Shown here: piece by piece, positions 47,641-58,989 of the stretch
How positions within the stretch are numbered: position 1 is the stretch's first letter
Layout of the letters: every line of letters begins with the position of its first letter
From: Siphonodentalium dalli
Taxonomy: Eukaryota > Mollusca > Scaphopoda > Gadilida > Siphonodentaliidae
Direction of reading: 5' to 3'
Assembly (NCBI GenBank): GCA_032622095.1
Contig: CP136065.1
Coordinates: forward strand, 97,905,343 to 97,969,342
DNA: 64,000 nt
Program-made: the position numbers and the translations under genes
The notes under the pieces: generated by a model
Database searches by the model: none
What the model saw: the letters and a program-made list of their open reading frames with translations, nothing else
Told to the model about the DNA's origin: nothing

Positions 47641-48427
47641 CCTCGTCGAATGTAGGATATAGTCAATTATCAGCTGTGTATGTGACCTATAGATAATATA
47701 TATTATAAAATTGTATTACCCACGAATTAAACCTTTTGATAAGAATTATGGCCTAGCCCAAAGCTCACAATCTCCTCTATGTTATTCCATATGTGTGTGG
47801 GGAGATGGGGTAAAATGAGATCAATTAATGTATTGATTCTTTCCTATTTCCAAATTTCCGTCGGCTGTTTACAAAGCAGATATGTCATATATGAAAGGTA
47901 ACACAAACGCTCTTTATCAAAATATGTTTTAGAAATAGTGACAATTTTCTATAGAGAATATTATTTTTATTGAGTTTATGCCCACGCCCATATGTCGTGA
48001 TTTTCAAGGCTGTCCAAATTTTTGTCATGTTTTTTTTTGCAGGGGTGGGATGACCGTTGTACAGCATACTGTATATATGATATACATACCCGTAACGATG
48101 ACACCCCTTAATACGAGAGTGCTAATGAAAACGTAGTTATATATATATCCATGGTATGACAACCGCATAAAAAATCTGCATAAAAATAATAAAAAAGTTA
48201 CTCTAACAAATATTTGTCAGTTCCCTTTGAATCGAAAAATTACCTATGTGTGTCCTGATGACATCGCCGATTTTTGTTGATTATTGCTACACGTAGAGAG
48301 CGGTGGTCGATAATATACGAGTTATGTCGGCTCACATAAAAAAAAATCGCCGCCTGATCATTGCTCTCAGTGGATTAACTCGGCGTGAATGCATGGTCGC
48401 AGTCATGCATCGATCCATATAATTATT

Positions 48428-49210
48428 ATGCCCCCGACTTGAAAAGTCGGCGGGTATATAGTCGACGTCTCCGTCCATACGTCCGTACGTCCGTCCGTAC
48501 AAACATTTTGCATTATTGTTCAGCAACCGCTTGGCAGATTTAGCTGTTACTTGGTATGGTGATAGAGCAGCATGGGGGAACAGCTACATGCATAGCGCGG
48601 GTTTCGTCCACCCATTTTCACCAGAGTTATGACCGTTTTTTGACTTAGAAAATTCTATTTTTTTCTTGTTTTTTGAGTTTCCAGATGATAGCGTGAGCTT
48701 TGGGTTTCATCCACCCATTTTCACCAGAGTTATGGCCCTTTTTTACTTAGAAAATTCAATTTTGTCCGTCCGTACAAACATTTTGCATTATTGTTCAGCA
48801 ACCGCTGGGCAGATTTAGCTGATATTTGGTATGGTGATAGAGCAGCATGTGGTAACAGCTATATGCAGTTTTTTGACTTAGAAAATTCTATTTTTTTCTT
48901 GTTTTTTTGAGTTTCCAGATGATAGCATGAGCTGTGGTGGTACGATTGCAAATCCCGTCTTTTTGTGGATCAGTTATATGAAAATACATGTCAAGTGCGA
49001 ATTTTTGCCAGAGTTATGGCATTTTTTCAACTTAAAAAATTTGAATTTTCGCTTGTTTTTGGGTTTCCATATCGCTTGTTTTTGGGTTTCCGGAATTTCT
49101 AGTACGAATTCTTTTGAATGGTCATATAGACCTCCTCAGATATCCGCAGTTTCGTCCATGCTTAATCCGAATTGCTACCGTCGGCGGCAAATGCCACGCG
49201 ACATGTAGCG
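48428..49210. repeat. Dispersed element with a 285-bp internal duplication
   Basis: The left edge has the small hairpin CCGACTTGAAAAGTCGG and CGTCCGTCCG-rich text. GTCCGTCCGTACAAACATTT with CAGCAACCGCTKGGCAGATT starts at 48489 and at 48774. TTTTCACCAGAGTTATGRCC repeats within. Other short-period repeats follow to 49210. Class unknown. Confidence 0.7.
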
Positions 49211-49705
49211 TACCTCTTGTATTGTCTTATTTCTGACACCGCCACTCGTCAGTAAACGCAAAGCTCGTCATTTTAAGAGCCTGCGATGTACTCGTGTTCG
49301 AATTCACATCGTGGAACTCATACAAGTCTAAGATCCATATGCGAATATAAGGCCACTGCCTATAGGTACTAAGATACATGCGCTGATTCGCCCACCCCAC
49401 CCCAGCCGCTATCCATCATCCCTGTCACACAATAATGTCAACTCGGACTCGGCTCTTTCTTGATAACCTCTCAATGACGTACATAAAGATTGCACAAGCC
49501 CACATTTTTTTGTTCCGGACTGTAGAAAATTGTCAATAACCAGTCTAAATGAGCGGGAACTTAACTTACTACTTAAGTGGGACTTAATCTTGTTTTGTGA
49601 AACGCGTTCTTGAAACGGAAAAGTTACATCATAAGATCCACCTTAGATCTTAGATTAAGTCCATCTTAAGATAATCTTATGACCTTGCTTCATGAAACAG
49701 GCCCC

Positions 49706-50950
49706 AGGTTAACAGGTTATCTTAAAATTTAGTTTAAGCCTGCAGCTATAAACTAAGTTACGAATGTCCGTGTAACGACGAAATCAAATTGATTGCATGG
49801 ATAGTGGATTGAGCAACATGTTTTTCTTGTTGTTGTGGTTGTTGTTGAAGTGCTACCCGGAGAGAGAAACACAAAGACATATTTCGATCAGGAGAACCCT
49901 TTGGACATTTGCAAAATAGCCGTACCAGTGGGTACTCCAACCGAGATAATAGGTACTTTCATAAGAAATTACACTGATTTGTTGATACTCATAAAATTAT
50001 CGACAACATTTATTTATACCCTTAATTTGGCGTTTTTGAAAGATTCTAACACACGACAAGAACCTTTTCCAGCCAAAGTAATGTACATCTGTCCAAATAG
50101 CTTCAGGGTGCATGGACAATTGAACACGGTAAAGTTTATATCCATATTTAGTCAGAATTATTTCCTGACTGTAAAATTGTCCAATTAATAATTTCAAATC
50201 ATTAGAAAAGGCACAAAAAAGCACGAGAATTCCATTTTATGGTACAGGCCACAGTGAAAACACATTATGAAGAGCGTACATCTGGTAAGTCGATTTAGGT
50301 TCATATAGAGCGTAATTCGGATTCAAATAATGCTGATATCAGCTGCTGATATGGGCTTATTTGTGTTTTTAAATTAAGTTCAATATGAGCTTATTTTCAA
50401 TTATTCATTAATTATTAAATCAAACTGTAGCTGATATAAATCACACACATAAAAACAACAGAAAACTAATACTGTGATCTGGTACACTCACTGGTTCATT
50501 GGTTCGAGTAGATTCACGTTTGAATACCAGCAAGTGTCGTTTTGAACGAAGCGTCCAAAAAACTGCTTTAATAAATCTTATCCCGTAAAATAAACCAGTA
50601 CATGTACTAGATAAGTGTTCTAGCATTTCGGTGAATCTATAAATTTGAGGATGTACGTTCAATTCTGGAAGATTAAGTATCTGAAAAATTTGCCATTAAC
50701 ATCAATGTTGAAATAAGTTTTTTGCGAGCCCCGCCTATAGCTTGGAAACAAACATCGTTCGTTGGTGACGAAAATACAAATTCTTATCAAAAGTTGAATA
50801 TGTTTATACATGGACTTACAGTATACCACCTATAGAAAAGTTAATCGAATCCAAAATACATCAATAACGATCCATATTTTATGTTCAATATAAATAAAAT
50901 TTATAGGCTAGACCACCTGCAACAAAACTCAAGAATACACCTGTTTTTGT
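49706..50950. other. Gene-free stretch with one featureless frame
   Basis: The plus-strand frame at 49835-50188 (117 residues) shows no domain, signal peptide or context, so I do not call it. A GTT-rich microsatellite precedes it at 49826-49850. Confidence 0.4.
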
Positions 50951-51011
50951 TCAAAAGAACTGGTCGCTGACATGCACTGGTATCAAAGTATCCGCGACAT
51001 AATGACATACC

Positions 51012-51136
51012 TGTATAATTTCCTGACAGTCTCGATAGTTGATGAGTTCGATATACTGGTTCCCAACTCGACACCTACACGATGCTTCCAATGAAGGCGC
51101 ACGAAGACAGCGACAGTCTTTTAATACCCGAGACAT
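51012..51136 (-). CDS. Candidate cysteine-rich exon (weak)
   Basis: Minus strand: ATG at 51134-51136 opens 41 codons containing DCRCLRAPSLEASCRCRVGN and INYRDCQEIIQ. They are followed by a consensus splice donor, CAG|GTATGT (plus-strand ACATAC|CTG near 51010). The paired CxC cysteines and the strong donor are what make it notable. There is no signal peptide, no identified partner exon and no family I can name. Confidence 0.22.
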
Positions 51137-51418
51137 GCGCCATCACGCAATGCGATTGCACAAGGTCGTCATCGTTAATTATCAAGCTATTAGTAAAGAG
51201 GAAACAAGTAATTTGGTTTCGTTAATGATAACTTATTTGTTGATAACGGCGACCATAATTGGACAATCTACTGGGGTATCATATAGCATGCAATGTGATC
51301 GCAGGTGGCGGAAGCCTGTTCTAGGCCATGTTCATATGCTGGTAATTTTGTCTGACATTTGTTTACAGACACTGAGATAAAGAAAGCAATAATGTGGCAG
51401 AAAACGAACGCAAAAATT

Positions 51419-51760
51419 ATCATATAAAATGCATCTATATACCACGTGCAGCTAACTACATTATCATATAACATGCATCTATATACCACATGCAGCTAAA
51501 CATTATCATATAAAGTGCATCTATATACCACGTGCTGCTAAACATTATCATATAAAATGCATCTATATACCACGTGCAGCTCAACATTATCATATAAAAT
51601 GCATCTATATACCACGTGCAGCTAACTACATTATCATATAAAATGCATCTATATACCACGTGCAGCTAAACATTGTCATATAAAATGCATCTATTTACCA
51701 CGTACAGCTAAACATTATCATATAAAATGCATATATATACAACGTGCAGCTAAACTACAT
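51419..51760. repeat. 42/45-bp minisatellite, about eight units
   Basis: The unit runs ATTATCATATAAAATGCATC, then TATATACCACGTGCAGCTAAAC. Some units add TAC, giving 45 bases. Each unit except a few mutated ones holds CCACGTGC (a CACGTG palindrome). Both unit lengths are multiples of three, so the minus strand stays open through the array (51456-51659); this is a by-product. Confidence 0.95.
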
Positions 51761-51824
51761 TAGAATTAAAATCGGTTCCTCCTGTAGCGATGCAACTGAA
51801 AATTGCTTCTTAATTGTAGAAAAC

Positions 51825-51930
51825 CTTTTGAATATTCATGAATTCCTTATATGGAATTCATGAATATTCAAAACTCCATATATGGAATTCTACTCTAGAA
51901 CTTTGACATGTAGCACTTCAACCGCGACAA
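51825..51930. mobile_element. Family D fragment
   Basis: GAATATTCATGAATTCC twice in inverted order, followed by TCTAGAACTTTGACATGTAGCACTT. Only the centre and one arm of family D remain. Confidence 0.6.
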
Positions 51931-52299
51931 ACAGAACAAGAAAGTGAAAAGCAATGCCAATACCGACCATATTCGAAAGTATTGTGGCACAACTATACTA
52001 ATCTGTGGAACTTCATGAACGTGTATATACATTTAAGCATGATGACTTAATCGGAGAGAAGCTAACTCTCGATTTTACATTTATAAGTCGGTCACATGAG
52101 CAATCTTTATCTTCATCAATTCATTTATTTTCGAGAACTATTCGGCTGACTCTTAGTTTCCGATCATTGCATGTAATTTACAATAAATCACCATAACTTA
52201 TATTGTTCGCTCTATACAATATGAATCATGTGTATCTTGTTCCACCTTTGGGTTGGGTGATAGGAAATTAGCCAAAGATGCGGGGAAAAAGTTATACAG

Positions 52300-52800
52300 C
52301 ACTATATACAAGAAAACCATAATCAGAAATAGTAACGCCCTCAAGATCATATTATTAGCCATAAATATAAATTATAATATAAAATATATTGGTTACATGA
52401 ATGCACCGCCTCAGAATTCCGTTAAAACAACTAATCCTTCAAATTATTACAAAAAACTACGGCTTATTACTGCAGGTTTCTCATTCACCACACCAGAAAG
52501 CTTCTAAATTCGGATCAGAAATCGGAGGCATTGTGTTCCCGCCAAGAGTGCATGGCCCAGCCATTGTTCATACCTAAACATCGAAAGCAATTAACGCGGT
52601 CATAATAGTTACATACTGCAACTATAAGACACCCAGTGATAACACACTCCACGAAAACTCGAAATGTGTTGTCCTGTGAGAAATCCCATCGCTATAACTC
52701 AATTTGACACGGCCAGATTAGCCTTCCTACAATATCCTAAAACAATAAAGCTTCTCAAATCATCGGCATATATAGTCAACGGAACTTTCACGAACTTGGA
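52300..52800. repeat. Dispersed repeat, copy next to a LINE
   Basis: This closely matches 22290-22760 from CAAGAAAACCATAATCAGAA to CATCGGCATATATAGTCAAC. It runs directly into the LINE C-terminal fragment, so it may be part of the same retroelement or an insertion into it. The frame at 52253-52507 is a by-product. Confidence 0.75.
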
Positions 52801-53634
52801 CACCGACACTTTCTAATCGCTCTACATAAGCATCGTCAGACCTATCATCGAATACTGTAACTCTGCATGGAATCCACATCACAAATATCAAAGCATTGTG
52901 TTAGAAAAATACAAAGAAAACAACGAAACTGGTTCGTCAAATCAAAACTCTATGCTACCGAGACCGAATGATAAGACTCAATCTGATTTCTTTAAAATAT
53001 CGAATATTTAGAGGAGATCTAATCGAGGTATATAAACTGTTGAATGGTCATTACAATATCAATGCCTGTGACCTATTAGAAAGACATTCATCAGGAAGAA
53101 CAAGAGGACATAATAAAAAGCTACAGATGCCCATTGTTAACAAGGCCATAGGAAAATATTTCTTCACACAGAGGGTGGTAAATAGCTGGAACTCTCTGCC
53201 AGGGGCGCCGGAAACATCCAAGGGCAGGGGGGGGGGGGGGGCAGAGCCTACAAAAAGGGCACTTTTCCACAAAAAGGGGCATTTTCTCCGCAAACTCGGG
53301 AAAATAACCATAAATTAATTGTGGCAAAAATCCCTATTTTAATGGTATTTGTCGGTTTTTATGGCCGTTTTGTGATAAAATTGACAAAAAAAATAATATT
53401 CCTTGTGAAATTGGTGGTATTTGGACAAAAAAAGTCACATTTTTCTATAAAAACACGAGATTAAACACGCAAAAAGCATTTTCTGTCTCCAGAAAAAGGG
53501 CAAGGTCTGCCCCGGTTCGCCCCCTTGGTCAAGGGCAGGGGGTCATCTGCCCCCTCTGCCCCCCTCTTCCGGCGTCCCTGCTCTCTGCCAGACTTCGTTG
53601 TTGAGGCTCCAACACTCGATCAATTCAAAATATA
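52801..53634 (+). pseudogene. LINE C-terminal fragment split by a hAT element
   Basis: The plus strand reads IVRPIIEYCNSAWNPHHKYQ, then, after a frame change near 52905, YRDRMIRLNLISLKYRIFRG, DLIEVYKLLNG, RTRGHNKKLQMP and NSWNSLP. After the inserted element the text resumes as DFVVEAPTLDQFKI*. This is the C-terminal region after the RT of CR1/L2/Jockey-type LINEs (RRGDLIEVYK...FFTQRVVNSWNSLP). The RT catalytic core is absent, so it is a 5'-truncated dead copy. Confidence 0.88.
53200..53580. mobile_element. hAT-type MITE inserted in the LINE
   Basis: Ends CAGGGGCGCCGGAA and (reversed) CAGGGACGCCGGAA. The exact 8-bp target duplication CTCTCTGC lies at 53192-53199 and 53581-53588. Removing the element and one duplicate restores the LINE reading frame (NSWNSLP|DFVVEAP). 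A G-tract lies near the left end and a C-rich tract near the right end. 381 bp, no coding capacity. Confidence 0.93.
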
Positions 53635-54700
53635 GTTACATAGACTCATTCTTCTATTATATAAAATACGAGTTCGACGACAAGTAATATGTTCAAGTGA
53701 CTCACAAGTAAATATCGAATGACGATACATATATTTGTAAACAAGCATTGCAAATAATGTTATTGTGACTAAAAGTCGCAAGACTTGTTCCGTATTATGA
53801 TGATGATGATGATCGATGATTATTTGCGCACGGTAGTCACATTCGGTTCTCGAATTTGGCACTAATGGCACGTATGATTTAATTTAAAAGATGAGTATGG
53901 ACAAACCCCGAAGCCACATCTATATATAATATAACAACAGAAGTATTACCCCTCCACGAGTCTGGCCCTTGATAGTTGACATGTATGCATATGATCGCTG
54001 CCCAGAACTTTATATGTGCGTTCCGTTGATATTGCAGTTCATCGAACAGAATAATCCTAAGGAGTTAGTCAATGTGAATATTTAATACATTCCACTTTTG
54101 ATCTTTGTTCTTTTCAGCCGCCATGCACGGAATATGTCAGTCACATTGATTATTATTCGTCGTTGGATACAATACAGGTGTTTGGACTACCTTTGGTATA
54201 ATAAGCGTACATCGTTGTATCAAATTGATTTGGTTGGCCATGAAAGCAAAGGAAAACAACTATGAAATATATACATACATCCATTGCTATATACATAACC
54301 TTATACAGTCGATTAATTTGTTGGCCAAGATCAACGACACCAGAAACCGACAAGAGACATAATTTTCACTGGGAATGAAAATTAAGCATGTACCGTCAGG
54401 CGAACATGTCTGTTGTGGTAGCGATGACGAACTTCGAACGCTGGGGGCTTACCCAGCGGAGGGTTGAACCTTCCAAATTCGAACCGGAGAGAGAACCGGC
54501 TTACAAACGTGCTTTTCAATCAAGAATGGATGAAAGAGGGAGTGTATCAGAACGACAAGAAGGTAAATTATTAATAATTTAACATCTCTGTTTATATTCA
54601 TTCATTCAACGGACATGACCAACTTGAACCTCCAAATTGATGTATACATAATCCTACTTATGGAGTGATAATATATGTGAATAACTACAAATATCAGTAT
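53635..54700. other. Gene-free stretch
   Basis: An (ATG)n run of about 18 bases lies near 53798. No exon is recognised; the frames at 53620-53871 and 54388-54582 have no known motif. Confidence 0.4.
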
Positions 54701-54709
54701 ACAGACTTT

Positions 54710-55208
54710 TAGATCATGCCATGAATCTCTACTCTGGATAACGCCCGTAGAGATCATATCCCACTAGTACAAATCCTTGGAACTTGTTCATGTTTTGACA
54801 GGGAACCTTATAAAGTCGAGAGAAAAAACGCGGGGAATATATTTCTTAGTTATTATCACTTCCCTGTAATAATGTACTTCACTGTATGTGAATGTCCCAA
54901 TTCAAAATTGTATGCTTTTCCGTGGTATTTACCAGCCGATATCGCAATGAATTATTAACCACGAGAAATTCCATAATTGCATGTAAGCGGCGCAAAGCAA
55001 AATCGCTCACAAATTTATATCGTTCAATTTCGAGTTGGGACCTTCACCAACAAATTGGCAACAATGAAGTACATTTTTAACGAACACATAATAACTAATA
55101 AATCGACTTTATAAGCCAGAAGGTTCCTGTCAAAAGTCGAAAAGTTCCAAGGTTTTGCATTGGTGGAATAAGATCTCTACGGGCTATAGAGATTCATGGC
55201 ATGATCTA
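54710..55208. mobile_element. MULE-like MITE with 9-bp target duplication
   Basis: Ends TAGATCATGCCATGAATCTC and (reversed) TAGATCATGCCATGAATCTC form an exact terminal inverted repeat of at least 20 bases. The flanking nonamer ACAGACTTT is present on both sides (54701-54709 and 55209-55217). A 9-bp duplication is typical of Mutator-like elements. The core relates to the element at 35920-36660. No transposase. Confidence 0.85.
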
Positions 55209-55284
55209 ACAGACTTTATATATACTCTGGGGAAAACACTCGCTGAAGTCATAGTCATTTTCTTGCCGTTTTCAAGTTTTCTCA

Positions 55285-55360
55285 CATATAAGTGAGATAA
55301 ACGCTCTTTATTTATACCATATCAGGAATATACGATCGAAGAACGCTCTTTATTGTTCTA
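55285..55360. repeat. Family C interior fragment
   Basis: ATAAACGCTCTTTATTTATACCATATCAGGAAT followed by AGAACGCTCTTTAT matches the middle of family C (compare 16688-16745) without its ends. Confidence 0.7.
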
Positions 55361-56295
55361 CGTTGAAGAAAACGCGGGACTCGACATTTCAGAATTATAT
55401 TACTTGAATGACTGAGGGTGTCACCCCCCCCCATATTTTTTTGGTGCGGGGTTCAGGACATTTTCAGGCGGTACGCTGGACTCATACCCCGCGCACTTGT
55501 AGTCATTATTCAGGATTCATATCCCATCCTAATTTGTATTCGGGATTCAAATATATTTGCGACTGATGGCGTCCAATTGTGGTATTTGAAGGTAAGAATA
55601 TGGCGGGTTTTTTTTTTAAAGTCATATTTATCCTCTTTTTTTTCCGGGTCTCGCCGGGTCTCGTTCTGCTAATATGACGCTAATTTTCCCGCGACAGACT
55701 ATTCTGGAAAATAGAGTAACATGTACTACATGTAGCTTTCAGGACCTGTTATCGTAAGGTGGTATAATTTGGTAGATTACAATTTTAAGAAAAGTGTTGG
55801 TATTGAAGCCGTGAAATCTATATTCGTCACCTATATTCTCTTATATAACTGGTTATTCTGGATTCAGGTGGGGGGGGGGGGGGTGGGGGGGGGGGGGGTA
55901 ACACCATCATAAGTCTTCCTGTGGCATATACAGTCCGTATACAATATTTCCGTTTTTGTATCCCCGAAACAAAGTGAGCACAATTAATTGTTACAACATA
56001 TCCTGACATATTTGTTAATTGTGTTGATCTATTTGCTGTTATTATGACATTGCAATGTCTCGTGTTTTATGTTATTAAACTGCTAAACTGATAATATAGA
56101 AGTCCGTTTTTTTTTCAGTGATGAAGATCAGAGAGGCCAGTAATCTTATAGAACGACATTCAATATGCCAACATGTGAATGATTTGCAGCGTATGATGCC
56201 ATACAAGCTCGACATTAAACAGCTGATACGTCTGAAACAATTGAAAGAGCTGAATGGTAAACTATTACCATATCTTTTATATAATACGCTTGTCG
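55361..56295. other. Gene-free stretch with long G-tracts
   Basis: G-runs of 14 and more lie at 55868-55899 and a C-run near 55424. No gene is recognised. The frame at 56118-56450 (+) runs into the family D element. Confidence 0.45.
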
Positions 56296-56495
56296 CTGAG
56301 TCGCGGCCATCTATCCATCCAGTAATTTCCGTTTTTAGTGCTACTGGTGAAAGTTCTGGAGTAGCATTCCATATATGGAGCTTTTTGAATATTCATGAAT
56401 TCCATATAATTATGCAATGCTACACCAGAACTTTGACCTGTAGCACTTAACAAACGGAACGGGGCTGGGTGGAACCAATATGGCCGCGACTCAGT
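56296..56495. mobile_element. Family D palindromic element, complete copy
   Basis: CTGAGTCGCGGCCAT at the left is mirrored by ATGGCCGCGACTCAG at the right. The inner arms TTTTAGTGCTACTGGTGAAA and CTTTGACCTGTAGCACTTAA flank a centre with TATTCATGAATTCC. The TTAA in GCACTTAA is the site used by the family B element at 23875. Confidence 0.8.
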
Positions 56496-56845
56496 GGCAA
56501 GTTCATATTTCACCTCCATAAATTTGGAGAGCATATATACAAATGAAAAATGTACATATATAAGTAGGCATGATAATTTGGAAACACAAAACAACGTGTG
56601 TGCAACAGAACATTATTGAATTAGGCATTATACAAGACACGTATACTTATATAGTAAGTTTTGTGTCATATTGGCGTGCGCTGGCACTTTCTTTACAGTG
56701 ACGATGCCATGTCACACCCACATGGTCATGTTATGATGTTTAATAATTTCAGTGTCCGATATCGTGAATGTTTTGTAAATATATATATCACATGCGCCCG
56801 GTCGAGATATTATGTACCACAATCATTATATTATAACTGTTACTA

Positions 56846-57038
56846 TATATATAGGGCGCCTCGCATATATAAGATAATAATATTGGCCTAACAATATTTA
56901 CCTTGACACTGTAAGCCAGTGCATTCTCTTATATATATGAGGCTCCCATGGGAGACTCGCATATATATAGGATAATGCACTGGCACATAATCCTTAATAC
57001 TACACCAGCTGGCGCAGCTCCCGTCACGAAAGGGTTAA
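56846..57038. mobile_element. Family A MITE, left-truncated
   Basis: The element starts abruptly in GCGCCTCGCATATATAAGA, contains AACAATATTTACCTTGACAC and a full hairpin with GAGGCTCCCATGGGAGACTC. The right end is GCAGCTCCCGTCACGAAAGGGTTAA. Confidence 0.75.
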
Positions 57039-58159
57039 TGGCGTGTTCGCGTGACAAAGGAGCTGCAAGAACATGTATGGAATCACCCATGTGACTGATT
57101 TGACGAATAGTAAAAATAGTGTGAGAAAATATCCGACACGAGGCTTTACACTGATATTTTATTGCCATTGATCGGTATCCGTTAAATGTAAGTATTTGAA
57201 GTATTAATCGACAAGCATATGTGTCCGGAACCCGCTGACGACAGTGGAAATTAACATGCTTAATTCCAAAGGCATAATCCGACATTTATCAACTGTTTTC
57301 AACTATCCGCACAGATGTAAGAAACACGCTCTTTATTTGGCTGTATATTCGGGAAAGGAATTGTACTAGAAACGAGCATGACTTCCTGCGCGACACAAAC
57401 CAAACAATGGAGGCAGAGAGACAACTGCAACATATATCCCTGACTAATTCCGCCAACATCGAACATCGCTGTAAATGAGGTGTGCATTCACTGGTGCATT
57501 GATGTGCAATGTTTCATGCAAATCAGGCGTATACTAGCTGCGACCAATATAATACAAGTCTTCTATTTTGACCCAAAAAAAAAACGGCAATCGACTGGAT
57601 CTAACTTATGGTTTCTGTTGTGTGCGTTCACGAGTGATCCGGAGGATTAAGATTGCTGTTCCTGGAGAATTCCGCCAGTAACAGCTTCCATGCAGGAGTT
57701 ACACCACAAATCTTCTTTCAGTTCGCATCAAGCCAACACCTACACTGTAACTCTATCGACACAGACAATCCGAATACGGGAAACATAAATGCAAAACTAA
57801 GATGGAATGGCTTGAGTAAACAAAAAACTTTGATAAAATCACCTCCCCTGACTTTAAAGATCAATTGATACCATGTATTCTAATTATCGGCGGGGGGCAG
57901 CTAATGTGTTAGATGACATAGCAAGTATATTTAACAAGATAAATAGGCATGTTTGCTCTAATGTCAATATTATAGGGTGAAGGGACATGCAAATTGCAGT
58001 CCGACCAATTAACCTACCAGGCCAATAACGCCCCTATATATTAGAGGAATAATATAACTACACGCAAAAAGAAATAGTTTGACAACAAGCGTAACAAGAA
58101 AACTAAGATGCATGCATCAGGTCGGCCGTGAACTATCTACCATAGAATTGTTGTAGCTA
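57039..58159. other. Gene-free stretch
   Basis: One ACGCTCTTTATTTGG box lies at 57326. No exon or clear repeat is recognised. Confidence 0.4.
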
Positions 58160-58822
58160 TCGATTATACATTTTGGAACACCTGTCTGTATGTATGTGTG
58201 TATGCATGAATGCATGTGTGTATGTGTTATAGACTCTAACACTGCTCGACTGATCCGACTCGGATTTGGTATTTAACGTGTCAACTTGACCTCGCTCATA
58301 GGCATGTTTCTGGACCTTGACCGATCCGACTAAATATTTGTGTGTAGGACTACTTCGATCCCGGGAGCAATATGGACGGGTCCAATTTCACGTGGGACCA
58401 TGTTCTCGAACGTGCTGATGTAGGCATGTTTCTGGACTATTTGGACGGGTCAAATCTTGATCCCGACCTGACTTTGACACTCAAAAAGATCAATTCAAGG
58501 TCAAATCTGGTAAAAACGAAGTATTTCAACGAAATATAATACCTACTGTTACTTTTGTCCCATGAGTGTTTCGGGTGGGTCAAATTATGACCCTGACCTG
58601 ATCTTGACATTCAAAATTGTCAATTCAAGGTCAAATCGGGTAAAGCCGGGCGGATTTCGACGGGTACTTTTGTCGTGACTTTTGTCCGGGGAGTGTTTTG
58701 GACGGGTCAAATCGTGACCCGACATGACGTTCACCTTTAAAATGGTCAATTCAAGGTTAAATCGCGCAATTCTCCGAAAATCAGAGGGGAACATCCCGGA
58801 CGAAGTAGGGTCCACCAGCTAC
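58160..58822 (+). mobile_element. Non-autonomous Helitron, decayed copy
   Basis: The left end TCGATTATACATTTTGG follows host A at 58159. The right end CAGCTAC is a mutated form of CTGCTAG and is followed by T. The 3' hairpin CCCGGACGAAGTAGGG has lost one pair compared with 35653-35668. It has the same modules (GACGGGTCAAATCGTGACCC, TTCAAGGTCAAATCGGGTAA) and a TGTATG-type microsatellite near the left end. Confidence 0.8.
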
Positions 58823-58989
58823 TATTATATATTTCTAGATTTAGTTACAAACTAAATACCTGTATATTGTACAAAGAAATGTTTGACAAATATATCTGTA
58901 TCAATATTACCATACGGGTCATTAAAATAGATACGACGAAACAAATTTTGAAGGGTGCATGGTATCAGGTAAATTTTTATATTTCAAAT

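Larger units (their letters stand above)
46743..49705. mobile_element. Possible 3-kb composite bounded by GGGSCCTGTTTCATGAA ends
   Basis: GGGCCCTGTTTCATGAAAGC at the left and its mirror GCTTCATGAAACAGGCCCC at the right are followed inward by about 150 bases rich in CTTAAGATGGTCTTA-type words on both sides. These ends occur in Harbinger/ISL2EU-type MITEs of many invertebrates. The inside holds family E pieces (47037-47640) and the module element at 48428-49210, but no transposase. It may instead be two independent solitary ends. Confidence 0.45.

Noticed and set aside
49835-50188. 117-residue plus-strand protein
   Set aside because: It starts in a GTT microsatellite, has no domain, and neither side shows gene signals.
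51456-51659. Repetitive 67-residue protein (WYIDAFYMIM-type units)
   Set aside because: It is the translation of the 42/45-bp minisatellite; unit lengths divisible by three keep the frame open without selection.
51419-51760. CRISPR-like array
   Set aside because: The units are contiguous and near identical with no unique spacers, and the DNA is eukaryotic.
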